Positions 1 through 8,763 of a DNA stretch of 64,000 nucleotides are shown here, piece after piece. Position numbers and translations under genes: made by a program. The stretch covers positions 1 through 64,000 of the forward strand of contig JANXSX010000194.1 of assembly GCA_025356475.1 (NCBI GenBank), read 5' to 3'. The first letter of the stretch is position 1. Every line of letters begins with the position of its first letter. Source of the stretch: Isosphaeraceae bacterium. GTDB taxonomy: Bacteria; Planctomycetota; Planctomycetia; Isosphaerales; Isosphaeraceae. The notes below the pieces were generated by a model. That model did not search any database and was not told where the DNA came from. It was given only the letters and a program-made list of their open reading frames with translations.

Positions 1-159
1 TAAGCCGATCGAAGCAAGGGAGGTTCCCTCGATCTATGGGTGGATCAGCCAGAGGGTCATCGCCGAGGGGTTGGTACAAGCAATGTCTAATATAGTAGCG
101 ATAGGTGTCCGAGAGAAGTCCCGAGAATCTACGAGTCGAGCCCCAAATTCCACGAGGGG

Positions 160-381
160 ATGCCAGCGATCAGCCGGTGGTCGAGCTTCGATACAGACCC
201 GTTCCTGAATAAGACCGAACGCGAGATCAACAATTGCGAGCGACGTATTCGCGTCCTGGAAAAGGAACGGCTCTTGGCCACCAAAGAAGATCCTCAAGTT
301 GAAGTGAATCCGAGCGATTCCTCCGCTTCGACCGTTTCCGCCGACGCGGAAGAGGCCCCGGTCGCCTCGCCGCTCTTATAG
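160..381 (+). CDS. Small hypothetical coiled protein
   Basis: A 73-residue protein of unknown function. Residues about 15-45 are rich in Glu, Arg and Lys with heptad-like spacing and look like a short helix or coiled coil; the C-terminal third is Ser, Ala and Glu rich and probably disordered. ATG at 160 is the only start codon after the in-frame stop at 88-90, but a GAGGGG run abuts it with almost no spacing, so the ribosome site is poor. An overlapping frame on the other strand (34-297) is also open; I prefer the plus frame because its composition is protein-like. No family recognised. Confidence 0.42.
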   Translation: MPAISRWSSFDTDPFLNKTEREINNCERRIRVLEKERLLATKEDPQVEVNPSDSSASTVSADAEEAPVASPLL

Positions 382-702
382 ATGTTGCCCGAAGGCTCTT
401 TGACAATTCGGAAGACAGTTGACGGTGTGAGGCCGTTTTTGGGCGACGATGCGCTCCAGATCCAGCGGATCAACAGGGCGTTTCCAACCTCGCCGCTGGC
501 ACACCTCTGGAGTGCTTCTTATCGCGTTGCACGACCGGTGGTATCGCTCGTACCTCGCTCGACCACCGGCTAAGGGCTGACATCCCTGCGGGATGAAATC
601 CATCGAGAGCGAATCCCCCTCGTCCGGTGGTGTCGCTCGTTCCTCGCTTGCCCACCGGCTCATGGCGGGTATCCCTGCAGGAGGTAATCCCCCTCGGGCT
701 CC
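382..702. other. Gene-free stretch with tandem palindromic repeats
   Basis: No convincing gene. The right half holds two copies of a palindromic repeat (annotated separately). The stretch separates the small plus-strand gene from the 3' end of the minus-strand DUF4380-like gene, so it may also carry that gene's transcript end. No T-rich terminator is evident. Confidence 0.5.
535..660. repeat. Two tandem copies of a 37-bp palindromic repeat
   Basis: Copies at 535-571 and 624-660, 89 bp apart and differing at a few positions. Each opens with CCGGTGG and closes with CCACCGG, so each can fold into a hairpin. The similarity continues beyond the palindrome (ATCCCTGC around 582 and 671). This looks like a dispersed intergenic repeat family, but the copy number elsewhere in the genome cannot be judged from here. 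Confidence 0.65.
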
Positions 703-1734
703 TCACTTCAGCTTGGGACCAATCTTGGCATCGATCTCGGCCTCGTCCTTGACCTCGCCGATTCCTCCGAACAACTCCCAGTGTTCGACGTGCTCGGCGG
801 TTTCCCCAGGCTTCAAAGTCAGAACAGGTCCGAGGCTCTCGATTTCGAGCATGTCTTCATTCGTGAATGTCTCGAAGTTCACACCGGCGTCGGGGTAGGT
901 TTTGCCTTCGATGTAGTCAAACGAGGAGACGAAAAGCGTGCCGTTGTTCAGGTATCCGATCTTGCCTAAGCGATGAGCGATCCCGAGCTTGGTGGGACTC
1001 TTCTTGCTGTCCTGTTTGAGGGTGATGTACTTCGACCCCCAATGCCAGCGAGTGTCGCTGAAGTCGAGGTAGGACCAGATGGAGAAGAGCTGGTTGGGTG
1101 CAAAGTCCGCAGCACTCCGCGCGTTCTTGGGACTGCCGGGGTGGGGAGCTTTCGGGGGCAACGGGATGATCTCGGTTCCGCCGGGAGCCATGACGCTGAT
1201 GCCCCACACGCAGAGTTCAATTGGCTCCTTGCCAATATTGGTGATCCGGTGCGTGGCTTTGACCTTCGAACCGGTCGGGGCGAGGGCGAGATCTAGCTCG
1301 CGTTGCATCGAGTACTCGGTATCGGGTCCGGGGGCGAAACGGATCACTCCGGGGGCGATTTCCCGGCTGGTCACGGGGCTGTTGTCGAGGGCATAGGTCC
1401 GGGTCTTGTCTTCGGGACCGGCCCAAACGCGGTGTCCGCCACGAATCTGCCACTCGGACTCACCGGTCCTGCCCATCTGTTCGGCGTAGTTCTTGAAGAC
1501 GTTTTCACCATCGTTGAGGCGATAGCTGATGACGCGCGGACCGATGTCGAGCGTCACGATCAACTCGGCCTCGCCGTTGCTGATCTTGAGGTTGTTGGCC
1601 CAACCTTTGTAGGCGACCTTCTCCATGGAGAGCTTCCTCTGGGCGTTGACGGTGGGTTCTGCGGCGAAAGTAGAAGCGACACTAAGACTGAGGCCCACGA
1701 AGGCCACCAGCCCGAACCGAAAGGAGAGAGTCAT
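703..1734 (-). CDS. Secreted DUF4380-like protein
   Basis: A 343-residue exported protein. Residues 1-24 form a signal peptide with a hydrophobic core ending in an Ala-rich cleavage region. The rest is a beta-rich domain that begins with a conserved block (YKGWANN, then LDIGPRVISY) and continues with GGHRVWAGPED and LELGPV-like strands, the pattern of DUF4380/galactose-mutarotase-like beta-sandwich proteins. The role is unknown; it may bind a sugar or glycan in the periplasm (inference). It is transcribed alone, away from the repeats and with its back to the release-factor-like gene. Confidence 0.75.
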   Translation of the reverse strand: MTLSFRFGLVAFVGLSLSVASTFAAEPTVNAQRKLSMEKVAYKGWANNLKISNGEAELIVTLDIGPRVISYRLNDGENVFKNYAEQMGRTGESEWQIRGGHRVWAGPEDKTRTYALDNSPVTSREIAPGVIRFAPGPDTEYSMQRELDLALAPTGSKVKATHRITNIGKEPIELCVWGISVMAPGGTEIIPLPPKAPHPGSPKNARSAADFAPNQLFSIWSYLDFSDTRWHWGSKYITLKQDSKKSPTKLGIAHRLGKIGYLNNGTLFVSSFDYIEGKTYPDAGVNFETFTNEDMLEIESLGPVLTLKPGETAEHVEHWELFGGIGEVKDEAEIDAKIGPKLK

Positions 1735-1815
1735 ACGTGCTTCCTCACTGTCGAAATGCCTCGATACAACCGGACCCCTATTGCGTCGAGTCGGTCGCGC
1801 CGGGTCAAGAGGCCA

Positions 1816-2316
1816 TCATCGCAAAGGATGGAGTCCTCGCGTGAGTCTGCGATCATTCAGAGCTTTGAAAGCCCTCGGTTCGTCTTTCAAGAGCTTGACC
1901 AACTGCGTGGTGGAACAGCCCAGGATCGCGGAGGTCGCGGCCAGGTTGTCCTCACGTTCCTTGAGGACGTCAAGGACTTCCGACAAGAGCGAGGGGAAGT
2001 CCTCATGGGCAGGATTCACAAGGATTTTCCCCCCTCGGCAGCGTGATTTCCAGAGTTCTGAGGGCTCCAACTCCGCAGGATGACGGACTTCAAGTGCCAG
2101 CCGTAACCGGAGCCGAAACAGAGCCTGCTCGCGGTTTTCGGATTGGCTTCGCCGCTCGTTCGCTTCGGCCCTGATCCCTGTGGGCGTGTGGGTCAAGATC
2201 ACGGCCGTTTCGACCTTGTTGCGATTTTGTCCACCGGGGCCAGAGGCTCGGCTGAACTGGATCGAGCAATCGGTGAGAAGCGCTTCGGTGGTGCGTGCGG
2301 CGGGGTGAAGGCTCAT
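1816..2316 (-). CDS. Release-factor-like protein with GGQ motif
   Basis: A 166-residue protein with the class I release factor catalytic domain: the peptidyl-tRNA hydrolysis motif lies in the segment SGPGGQNRNK near residues 27-36. The stop-codon recognition domains of RF1/RF2 are absent, as in ArfB/ICT1-type rescue factors. The C-terminus is not the usual Lys/Arg-rich ribosome-entry tail but an acidic segment followed by a helix-turn-helix-like stretch (residues about 120-166). Its ATG (2316) overlaps the TGA of the upstream glycosyltransferase in an ATGA, which fixes the start and implies translational coupling. Likely role is hydrolysing peptidyl-tRNA on stalled ribosomes (inference); substrate not known. 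Confidence 0.78.
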   Translation of the reverse strand: MSLHPAARTTEALLTDCSIQFSRASGPGGQNRNKVETAVILTHTPTGIRAEANERRSQSENREQALFRLRLRLALEVRHPAELEPSELWKSRCRGGKILVNPAHEDFPSLLSEVLDVLKEREDNLAATSAILGCSTTQLVKLLKDEPRAFKALNDRRLTRGLHPLR

Positions 2317-3482
2317 GATTCGGGGAACCTCAGGCCGAGAACGCGTGCCCAGAGCCGCTCGTAAGTCTCGACAACTCGCGATGGGCTGAAGTCCGCCTCG
2401 ACTCGGTGTCGGCCAGCCTCTCCAAAGCGAGTGAGCCGGTCGCGATCGGAAGCGGCCTCCAACAAAGCATGGGTCAGAGCGTCCACGTCGTTGGGCGGGA
2501 CGAGCCAACCGGTTTCTCCAGGACGAACCAGGTCCTCAGTCCCTTCGATATCCGTTGCGACGACGGCCAGGCGCGCAGCCATCGCTTCCAGAACCACGTT
2601 CGGCATCCCTTCCCAGAGCGAGGGAAGCACGAGTAAATCCGCAGTTCGCAGCAGCGAAGGGACATCGCGCCGCCGTCCCAACCAGTGGACTCTCTCGCCC
2701 AATCCGAGCGATTCGGAGTGTTCGCACAAGCTTTCGCGGAGTGGCCCATCGCCAGCGAGTACTAGGTGCCAGTCGGGTCGAGCCTTGGTCAGCCTGCTCG
2801 CCGCTTCGAGCAAGATCGGCAACCCCTTCTGAGGATCGAGCCGACCGACATATAGCACAAGAAATGCGTCAGAAGCGATCCCAAGCGTGGCACGATCGAT
2901 AGGGCTGGCCGCGTCGAAGGGGCGAGGGGCGACTCCGTTGGGGATCACGGCGAGGCGGTCCGGGGGGAGGCGACCGACGAGTCGAGAATAGCGCTCCACC
3001 CCATGAGAAACGCAGACTTGACCGCAAGTGAGGTGCTGGGTCAATCCGTCGAGCATGAGATGCCACTCGCGCTGCTTTTCCGCGACTCGGAGGCCCCCGA
3101 GCGTCCAGGGGTGACCAGCCCAGGGAGCCGCCAACCTCGTGGCCAGGTTGGCGTGGAACAGGAAGCTTTGAACGAGGGCCGGCTCGAATCGCCTCAACGC
3201 CTTGACGAGTTGGGCAAGTCCCTGAAACGGTCGTTTGGTCCGAATATCCAGGCAGACCGTCTCGATTTCAGCCGTTTGGAGAGTCTGGACGAGTTCGGCA
3301 TCTGGACCGAGGCAAATGACCGATGGGCGCCAACGTGCCCGGTCGAGCCCGACGGCGAGTGCAACCAGAGCCCGTTCGGCTCCACCGACGTCAAGGTCGG
3401 TGATTGCCAGCGTGATGGGTATCGGCTTACTGGGCCAGGGATCGTGGGGGGCGAGGCGGACTCGGCGGGCGAGGGCTTGCAC
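2313..3482 (-). CDS. GT4-family glycosyltransferase
   Basis: A 389-residue GT-B fold glycosyltransferase. The N-terminal Rossmann-like half starts at the DVGGAERAL block near residue 31; the C-terminal half has the nucleotide-sugar binding region with YVGRLDPQKG (about 210) and the EX7E-type segment SLWEGMPNVVLEAM (about 310-325). No membrane segment is seen, so it is probably cytoplasmic and transfers a sugar to a lipid or surface glycan. GTG at 3482 is the first available start, with GAGG eight bases upstream. It overlaps the release-factor-like gene by four bases and is divergent from queA. Confidence 0.85.
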   Translation of the reverse strand: MQALARRVRLAPHDPWPSKPIPITLAITDLDVGGAERALVALAVGLDRARWRPSVICLGPDAELVQTLQTAEIETVCLDIRTKRPFQGLAQLVKALRRFEPALVQSFLFHANLATRLAAPWAGHPWTLGGLRVAEKQREWHLMLDGLTQHLTCGQVCVSHGVERYSRLVGRLPPDRLAVIPNGVAPRPFDAASPIDRATLGIASDAFLVLYVGRLDPQKGLPILLEAASRLTKARPDWHLVLAGDGPLRESLCEHSESLGLGERVHWLGRRRDVPSLLRTADLLVLPSLWEGMPNVVLEAMAARLAVVATDIEGTEDLVRPGETGWLVPPNDVDALTHALLEAASDRDRLTRFGEAGRHRVEADFSPSRVVETYERLWARVLGLRFPES

Positions 3483-3594
3483 GTCGGGGGCCTCGGCATG
3501 GCAGAATAGGGCGATCTTCGCCGAGGGGGATTGGTTTCCAGGCCAATTGTACTCCTTCCGGAATCGTTCTGACCACCAAACCTGGAGCCTTCGC

Positions 3595-4623
3595 TTGCTG
3601 ACCTCGGCCTTCGACTTCGATCTCCCCGTTGAACTGATCGCCCAGCATCCAGTCGTACCTCGTGATCAGTCGCGACTGATGGTCCTCGATCGGGTTCAAG
3701 GCACGATCCGCCACCATCTTTTCACCGATTTACCCGAACTGCTTGCTCCTGAAGATGTTCTGGTCCGGAACCGTTCGCGAGTGGTTCCCGCCCGCTTGCT
3801 CGGCCTGCGTGAGGAGACCGGTGGTGCGTGGGAAGGGTTGTTCCTGCGGCTCCTGGCCGACGGCTGTTGGGAGGTCCTGGCCACGACCAGGGGGAAACCT
3901 TCCCTCGGTGAGTTGGTTGATGTGAACGGCCTGAAGCTTCGGCTCGAGGCCAAGGGGGTGGATGGTCACTGGACGGTTCGGCCGATCTCGGATGAGACGA
4001 TGCCAGTTCTGCTCGAACGCTGTGGTCAGATTCCCCTGCCCCCGTATATTCGCAAGGGCCGAGAACAGCCGGAGGACCGCCTCCGCTACCAGACCGTTTA
4101 TGCCGTCGAGCCGGGCAGTGTGGCCGCCCCAACGGCAGGGCTCCACTTCACGAATCGGATCTTTGACCGCTTGAATCAGCGTGGGATCACCTGGGTCGAT
4201 GCCGTGTTGCATGTGGGCCTGGGGACGTTCCGACCGATCAAGGTCGATCAGATCGACGACCACGTTCTCCATGAAGAATGGGCGAGCCTCTCGCCCCAAG
4301 CGGTAGCAACGATCCGCCAACGTCGCGAGGCGGGTGGCAGGGTCGTGGCTGTGGGGACGACCTCAACTCGGACCTTAGAGACGGCGGCGGCGGCTTCGGG
4401 TGAGCTCGAGGCATTCGAAGGGCCGACCGCCCTTTACCTGAAGCCTGGACACGACTTCCGCGCAGTGGATGCGCTCATCACCAACTTTCACCTCCCCAAA
4501 AGTAGTCTGCTAGTTCTCGTTGCCGCTTTGGCCGGTTATGATCTGATGCGGTCGGCCTACGTCGAGGCGATCGCTCGGAAGTACCGATTCTACAGTTATG
4601 GCGATGCCATGCTGATTCTTTGA
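3595..4623 (+). CDS. queA: S-adenosylmethionine:tRNA ribosyltransferase-isomerase
   Basis: QueA moves the ribosyl group of SAM onto 7-aminomethyl-7-deazaguanine in tRNA, forming epoxyqueuosine in the queuosine pathway. The 342-residue protein matches the family length and shows the N-terminal FDFDLP and AQHP segments, the central QTVYA and GSVAAPTAGLHF signature, HVGLGTFRP, and the C-terminal NFHLPKSSLL block. I place the start at TTG 3595: GGAG at 3584-3587 is seven bases upstream and homology begins right after. The open frame continues upstream to 3235, but that part lies antisense to the glycosyltransferase and is not coding. Confidence 0.96.
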   Translation: MLTSAFDFDLPVELIAQHPVVPRDQSRLMVLDRVQGTIRHHLFTDLPELLAPEDVLVRNRSRVVPARLLGLREETGGAWEGLFLRLLADGCWEVLATTRGKPSLGELVDVNGLKLRLEAKGVDGHWTVRPISDETMPVLLERCGQIPLPPYIRKGREQPEDRLRYQTVYAVEPGSVAAPTAGLHFTNRIFDRLNQRGITWVDAVLHVGLGTFRPIKVDQIDDHVLHEEWASLSPQAVATIRQRREAGGRVVAVGTTSTRTLETAAAASGELEAFEGPTALYLKPGHDFRAVDALITNFHLPKSSLLVLVAALAGYDLMRSAYVEAIARKYRFYSYGDAMLIL

Positions 4624-4645
4624 TGTTTATGGGAGTAGTGAAACG

Positions 4646-5128
4646 ATGCAGGCCAAAGATGTAATTCGGTCGACAATCGCGTCAAGTGACCAGATCCTTG
4701 GTGCGTATCTGGACGGGCTCAGCGATGCCGATCTCCTCCTCATTCCAGTCCCCGGAATGAACCCGATGGCCTGGCAGCTTGGGCACCTGATCTCCGCTGA
4801 GCGTGGGATGCTCGAAGAGGTGCGTCCCGGCGTTTCTCCGGCGCTCCCTGCGGGCTTCGATGATGCGCACTCGACCGACGCAGCCAAAAAAGGGGAATTC
4901 ACGGGCATGCTCCCCCTGGCGGACTACCTCGCCCTGGCCAAGACGCAACGCGCCGCATCGTTGCAAGCGCTGGAGACGATGACCGACGCCGAACTCGAAG
5001 CCCCCACTGGCAAAGACTATGCGCCCAACGGCGCAGCCTTGATGAACATGCTAGGTGTTCATGTGCTCATGCATTTGGGGCAGTTCGTGGCTGTCCGGCG
5101 GATCTTGGGTAAGCCGGTCTCGATCTGA
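4646..5128 (+). CDS. DinB-like protein (copy 1)
   Basis: A 160-residue predicted four-helix DinB/YfiT-type protein. Histidines suited to metal binding lie in WQLGHL (about residue 46) and in HVLMHLGQF (about 140). Such proteins are often thiol- or stress-linked enzymes, but the reaction here is unknown. It follows queA by 22 bases and may be co-transcribed with it. A clear paralogue lies at 29756-30247: both share PGMN, AWQLGHL, MHLGQFVAVRR or close variants, and a KPV(S/T)I ending. Confidence is high for the fold and low for the function. Confidence 0.82.
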   Translation: MQAKDVIRSTIASSDQILGAYLDGLSDADLLLIPVPGMNPMAWQLGHLISAERGMLEEVRPGVSPALPAGFDDAHSTDAAKKGEFTGMLPLADYLALAKTQRAASLQALETMTDAELEAPTGKDYAPNGAALMNMLGVHVLMHLGQFVAVRRILGKPVSI

Positions 5129-5208
5129 TTGGCTTAGGAACGGGACGGAAATAAATTTTCGATTTCTCATCCATTCATGAATTACTCTGCCTTACGAATC
5201 ACACACCA

Positions 5209-5392
5209 AAACTCGTTCCCACGGTCCTCCGTGGGAATGCCGTCCGGGACGCTCCTGCTTCCCCGGTTGAGTCATGGAAGGACTCGTTCGCCTGACTGGG
5301 GAGGCACGATGATCTCACTTGCGACACCGGATGGAAGACGACGCAGGAGCGTCGCAGAGTGCATTCCCACGGAGGACCGTGGGAACGAGTTT
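5209..5392. repeat. Palindromic element with 32-bp perfect terminal inverted repeats
   Basis: Arms 5209-5240 and 5361-5392 are perfect reverse complements. Each arm contains its own smaller palindrome (TTCCCACGG ... CCGTGGGAA). A second inner pair, 5248-5258 with 5343-5353, extends the pairing. The roughly 120-bp centre encodes nothing visible. It sits between two convergent genes, the DinB-like gene and the kinase. It resembles REP/MITE-type noncoding elements and could act as a bidirectional terminator; no transposase is nearby. Confidence 0.8.
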
Positions 5393-5440
5393 CGTGAGCA
5401 GATCGGATGAAAAAGAGGGAAGTTATTCCCGTCTTGTTCC

Positions 5441-7858
5441 TTAGGCCGGGTTCCGGGGTCGGAACTTCTTGGTGAGGGCGACCCCGAGCTGGTCGGGAGC
5501 TTCCATCCCGCGCTGGAGGAGGTCATGGTTGAGAACGCCCGCATCCTCATAGTTGTTTTGATGGGATGTCGGGGCGTGCCAGAAGGTGTAAACCGTGTCG
5601 CCCTGGAAGTTGATATAAGCGACGACCAGACTTAGCTCCTCGTAAGTCCAGGCGGCGATGATCGGCTTTGAGGCGGAGCCGCCGACCTGGATCGATGCGG
5701 TGAGCATCTCGATCTGCTTGTTGCGCATTCCTTGAATGGCGACTGTTCCGGCCGATCGCCCACGGATCGACGGGATGACGGTGAGTTGATAGGGCCCGAC
5801 TGGCACGGGTTTGTGGGTCGCGCGGAGGTTTCCCGCCTGGCGGAGTGAGGTCATGGCCTCGTTCCAGAGGGTGCGTAGCTCCCCCATCGTGATTCGGATC
5901 GGGTCACGATTCACCAGCCTGATGAGTGCGGGCCCCTCGGCTCCATCGGCGAGCTTGACGTCCAGGTCATGAAAGCTGGCGGCATCGGACCGTCCGGAGA
6001 CCACGAGTCGATCGGCCTTCATCTCCGAGCCCGAGTATTCTGCGTCCTCGGCGGGAATGGCATCGAAGGCGGAGAGCGAAAGATCGAACTGGGCAAGGAC
6101 CGGGGCAGGGACGGAAACCCTGATGGCCGTGTCGAGCCGCAACCCCGCGTCGGGCAACCGCAACGTGGCGCAGAAGTTATCCCAGACCGCCTCGGAGGAG
6201 GTCCGTCGTCGGCGCTGCCAGCGGGCGCGTTCAATCAGCGGATAGACGACCTCGGGCCAGAGTTCCGCACTCGCAGGGTCTTTCCAGGAAGAAGTTGTTG
6301 CGTATCGCAGGACGGCCTGGCGGAAGTCGGGACGCTCGCGCCAGACCTCGGCCACGCGATTCCATCGTGCCACAAGTTCGTCATCAATCTCGGTGCGATC
6401 GGGAGCGAGCTGACGAAGGTCGTCGAGAGCTTGAGGCATTAACCCTGGGTTGAGGACCCCCTTCGCGTCGGTCATCTTGGTGGAGGCGTAACCACTCGCC
6501 GCTTGCAGATCCTTGCGGAGTTGGCGAAACCGCTTCCGCTTGGGGACTGTGTCTCGGCTTGTGAGATACTTCACAACGACCACGGGACTGAGGAGTGGGC
6601 GGACGTCTGGCTTGAGTTCCAACAGGTCGACTGCGGAGTCCATCGCATCCGATGAGCCATCGGCAGCCATCAGCCAGGTCATCGCGAGCAATAACCGAGC
6701 GCGATCGGCATTCAAGGGGTCAAGAGGTCGACGCTGGAGGATGCCGCGACGTCGCGAGCCCCCCAACAGGTAGGCGAGGTAGTGACCGCTCAGGTAACGT
6801 TCGTTCGCAGAGAGCTGAAGCGGGTCGGCGATCACGGCTTCGAGCAATCTTCGAGGCAACGAACGCGAAGCGCCCTCAGAGCTGGCGGCGACGACGGCGG
6901 TTTTGCTGTCGATGGAGGCGACCAGCCCTTCGGGGGGACTCTTGAGGGTCGCCCCTGTCACAGCCGCAGCAGGCTGATCTTTCGAGCCGGCTGCAACCTC
7001 TTCGGCCGGCACCGCCGCAATCGAATGATCAATCGCTACCGTGAAGGAGTTGAGCCCTGTGGTATTCGCGACCAGGAAGTCCTTGAGCTGGTGCGCGACT
7101 TCAAGACCCGTCGAGGGGCGTTCAACCGGCTCTTTGGCCAAGAGCCTCATGATCAAGGTGTTGAGGTCTTGGGCAACTTCCGGGTTCCGCGATCGAGGAG
7201 ACTCTGGCACGGTATTGGCGTGATTCTGGATCACAGCCAGGGTCGGCCCTTGAAAGGGGGTCGAGCCTGTACTGCATTCATAGAGCATAATTCCCAACGC
7301 GTAGAGGTCGGTCCGATGGTCGAGCCGCTTCCCCTTCGCCTGTTCGGGACTCATATAGTGAGGAGTGCCCCGGATGATCCCCGTATCTTGGGTATGATCG
7401 GCAAGCAGCGAGAGGCCGAAGTCGGAGAGCTTCGCCTGGTCGCCCGAGGTCATCAGCACATTGGCGGGCTTGACGTCTCGGTGGATCACCCCCTGGCGGT
7501 GGGCATAGTCGAGAGCCTCAGCCACCTGGATCAAGATCTTGAGCCGACCGAACAGGTTGACTTGACGCCACCGCTTTTGGAAGCTGGTCCCATCGACCTC
7601 TTCCATGACGAAGAAATAGAGTCCGTCACTTTCACCGAAGTCGTAGAGGCGAACAACGTTATCGTGAAGTAGCCTCGCGAGGATTTGGGCTTCGAGCCGA
7701 AGCTTCTTCCCCACCTGGTCGCCAGTCTGGTCTTTGAGGACCTTGATCGCGACCGACCGACCCAGCACTTGGTCGGTGGCCTGGTAGACCGCACCCATGC
7801 CTCCTTTGCCGAGCTCTTTTTCGAGCAGGAATCGCCCGTTGAAGGTCGTGCCGATCAC
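5441..7858 (-). CDS. Serine/threonine protein kinase with long unassigned C-terminus
   Basis: An 805-residue protein. Residues about 9-265 form a complete Hanks-type kinase: glycine-rich loop GKGGMGAVY, VAIKVL lysine, catalytic HRDVKPANVL, DFG, and SPEQA. The remaining 530 or so residues have no domain I recognise and no obvious transmembrane helix, unlike PASTA or many planctomycete kinases, so it is probably soluble. The start is GTG at 7858 with GAAGGA upstream. It is divergent from the NUDIX gene and converges on the DinB-like gene across the palindromic element. Targets are unknown. Confidence 0.92.
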   Translation of the reverse strand: MIGTTFNGRFLLEKELGKGGMGAVYQATDQVLGRSVAIKVLKDQTGDQVGKKLRLEAQILARLLHDNVVRLYDFGESDGLYFFVMEEVDGTSFQKRWRQVNLFGRLKILIQVAEALDYAHRQGVIHRDVKPANVLMTSGDQAKLSDFGLSLLADHTQDTGIIRGTPHYMSPEQAKGKRLDHRTDLYALGIMLYECSTGSTPFQGPTLAVIQNHANTVPESPRSRNPEVAQDLNTLIMRLLAKEPVERPSTGLEVAHQLKDFLVANTTGLNSFTVAIDHSIAAVPAEEVAAGSKDQPAAAVTGATLKSPPEGLVASIDSKTAVVAASSEGASRSLPRRLLEAVIADPLQLSANERYLSGHYLAYLLGGSRRRGILQRRPLDPLNADRARLLLAMTWLMAADGSSDAMDSAVDLLELKPDVRPLLSPVVVVKYLTSRDTVPKRKRFRQLRKDLQAASGYASTKMTDAKGVLNPGLMPQALDDLRQLAPDRTEIDDELVARWNRVAEVWRERPDFRQAVLRYATTSSWKDPASAELWPEVVYPLIERARWQRRRRTSSEAVWDNFCATLRLPDAGLRLDTAIRVSVPAPVLAQFDLSLSAFDAIPAEDAEYSGSEMKADRLVVSGRSDAASFHDLDVKLADGAEGPALIRLVNRDPIRITMGELRTLWNEAMTSLRQAGNLRATHKPVPVGPYQLTVIPSIRGRSAGTVAIQGMRNKQIEMLTASIQVGGSASKPIIAAWTYEELSLVVAYINFQGDTVYTFWHAPTSHQNNYEDAGVLNHDLLQRGMEAPDQLGVALTKKFRPRNPA

Positions 7859-8158
7859 TGTGGGGGAGTCCTTCTCAGTGCTTTGCTAGACTTCGCAATC
7901 TGTGGAGTCAACCGGCCCACCATCTTACGACAGCGAAACCGGACCCGACAATCGACCCGCGAAGCCTGTTTGCTCCACCAGACCGGTCGGTCGTCTTTGG
8001 GGTGGCGAGCAGATCGCCCACCCCCAATCGAGTCAAATCCTGAAGCTTGTGTTGTCGCAGAACATGCAAGGTACCATGAGTCTCGTCGGCCCGAGAAACA
8101 AATTCCGCCTCGTCTGTTCCAATCGAACGGTTCGGGCTTTCCTCAAGGACGTTTCGTG

Positions 8159-8761
8159 ATGTCGCAACGCGTTTTGGTCGTGCCGGGGTCCGAGTTCGAT
8201 CGGTTGGGACGATTTCAGGGCTTCTCTTCCGAAGCCGACCGGTACCTGAAGACCTTACTCGTTCCCGAGTTGGCCCATTTCGCCCCTCGGGCCGAGGTGG
8301 AGGACGACCCAAGTCTCAAGCAACTCATCCCTTACGTGATCTTTCGCGCGGGCGATCAGATCTTTTGCTACACCCGTGGCAAGTCCGGTGGCGAGTCTCG
8401 ACTTCGAGCCAAGCGCTCCTTGGGGGTCGGAGGCCACGTTGATGAAGAGGACGCCGACGGTCGGGGGACCTTCGAAGCCTACGAAATGGCGCTCAGCCGC
8501 GAGCTGGACGAGGAAGTGTCGGTTGGCTGTCCGGGCATCCTCACGTTGGTCGGCCTGATCAACGACGACTCGACACCGGTTGGTCAGGTCCACCTCGGCG
8601 TGGTCCATCTCTACGAACTCGATCGTCCTTCGGTGATACCTCGCGAGGATGCATTGGCCGACGCGGGTTTCCTATCCCTGGACGAAATCCGCGATCAAGT
8701 CGAGGGTTTCGAGACTTGGTCGCAAATCTGCCTTCGCGCGTTTCTTCTGACCAAGAACTGA
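8159..8761 (+). CDS. NUDIX-family protein
   Basis: A 200-residue protein. The NUDIX box region lies around residues 87-122 (GVGGHVDEED, then SRELDEEV), close to the G...REXXEE pattern; the stretch between G and REL is longer than in the classic box, so the catalytic loop is degenerate or expanded. Members hydrolyse nucleoside diphosphates linked to another moiety, or act as regulators; the substrate here is unknown. ATG at 8159 is preceded by AAGGA. The frame is open further upstream, but homology-like sequence starts at SQRVLVVPGSEF. It converges on the lipoprotein hydrolase gene with a 2-base gap. Confidence 0.8.
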   Translation: MSQRVLVVPGSEFDRLGRFQGFSSEADRYLKTLLVPELAHFAPRAEVEDDPSLKQLIPYVIFRAGDQIFCYTRGKSGGESRLRAKRSLGVGGHVDEEDADGRGTFEAYEMALSRELDEEVSVGCPGILTLVGLINDDSTPVGQVHLGVVHLYELDRPSVIPREDALADAGFLSLDEIRDQVEGFETWSQICLRAFLLTKN

Positions 8762-8763
8762 AA

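Noticed and set aside
1303-2046. Plus-strand open frame across the DUF4380-like and release-factor-like genes
   Set aside because: Bridges two genes on the opposite strand that have clear family signatures.
3235-3594. N-terminal extension of QueA
   Set aside because: The extension is antisense to the glycosyltransferase; TTG 3595 with a GGAG site gives the family's usual length.
6782-7672. Long open frame on the plus strand inside the kinase gene
   Set aside because: It is antisense to a well-supported kinase domain with all catalytic motifs; GC-rich codon use opens the opposite frame.
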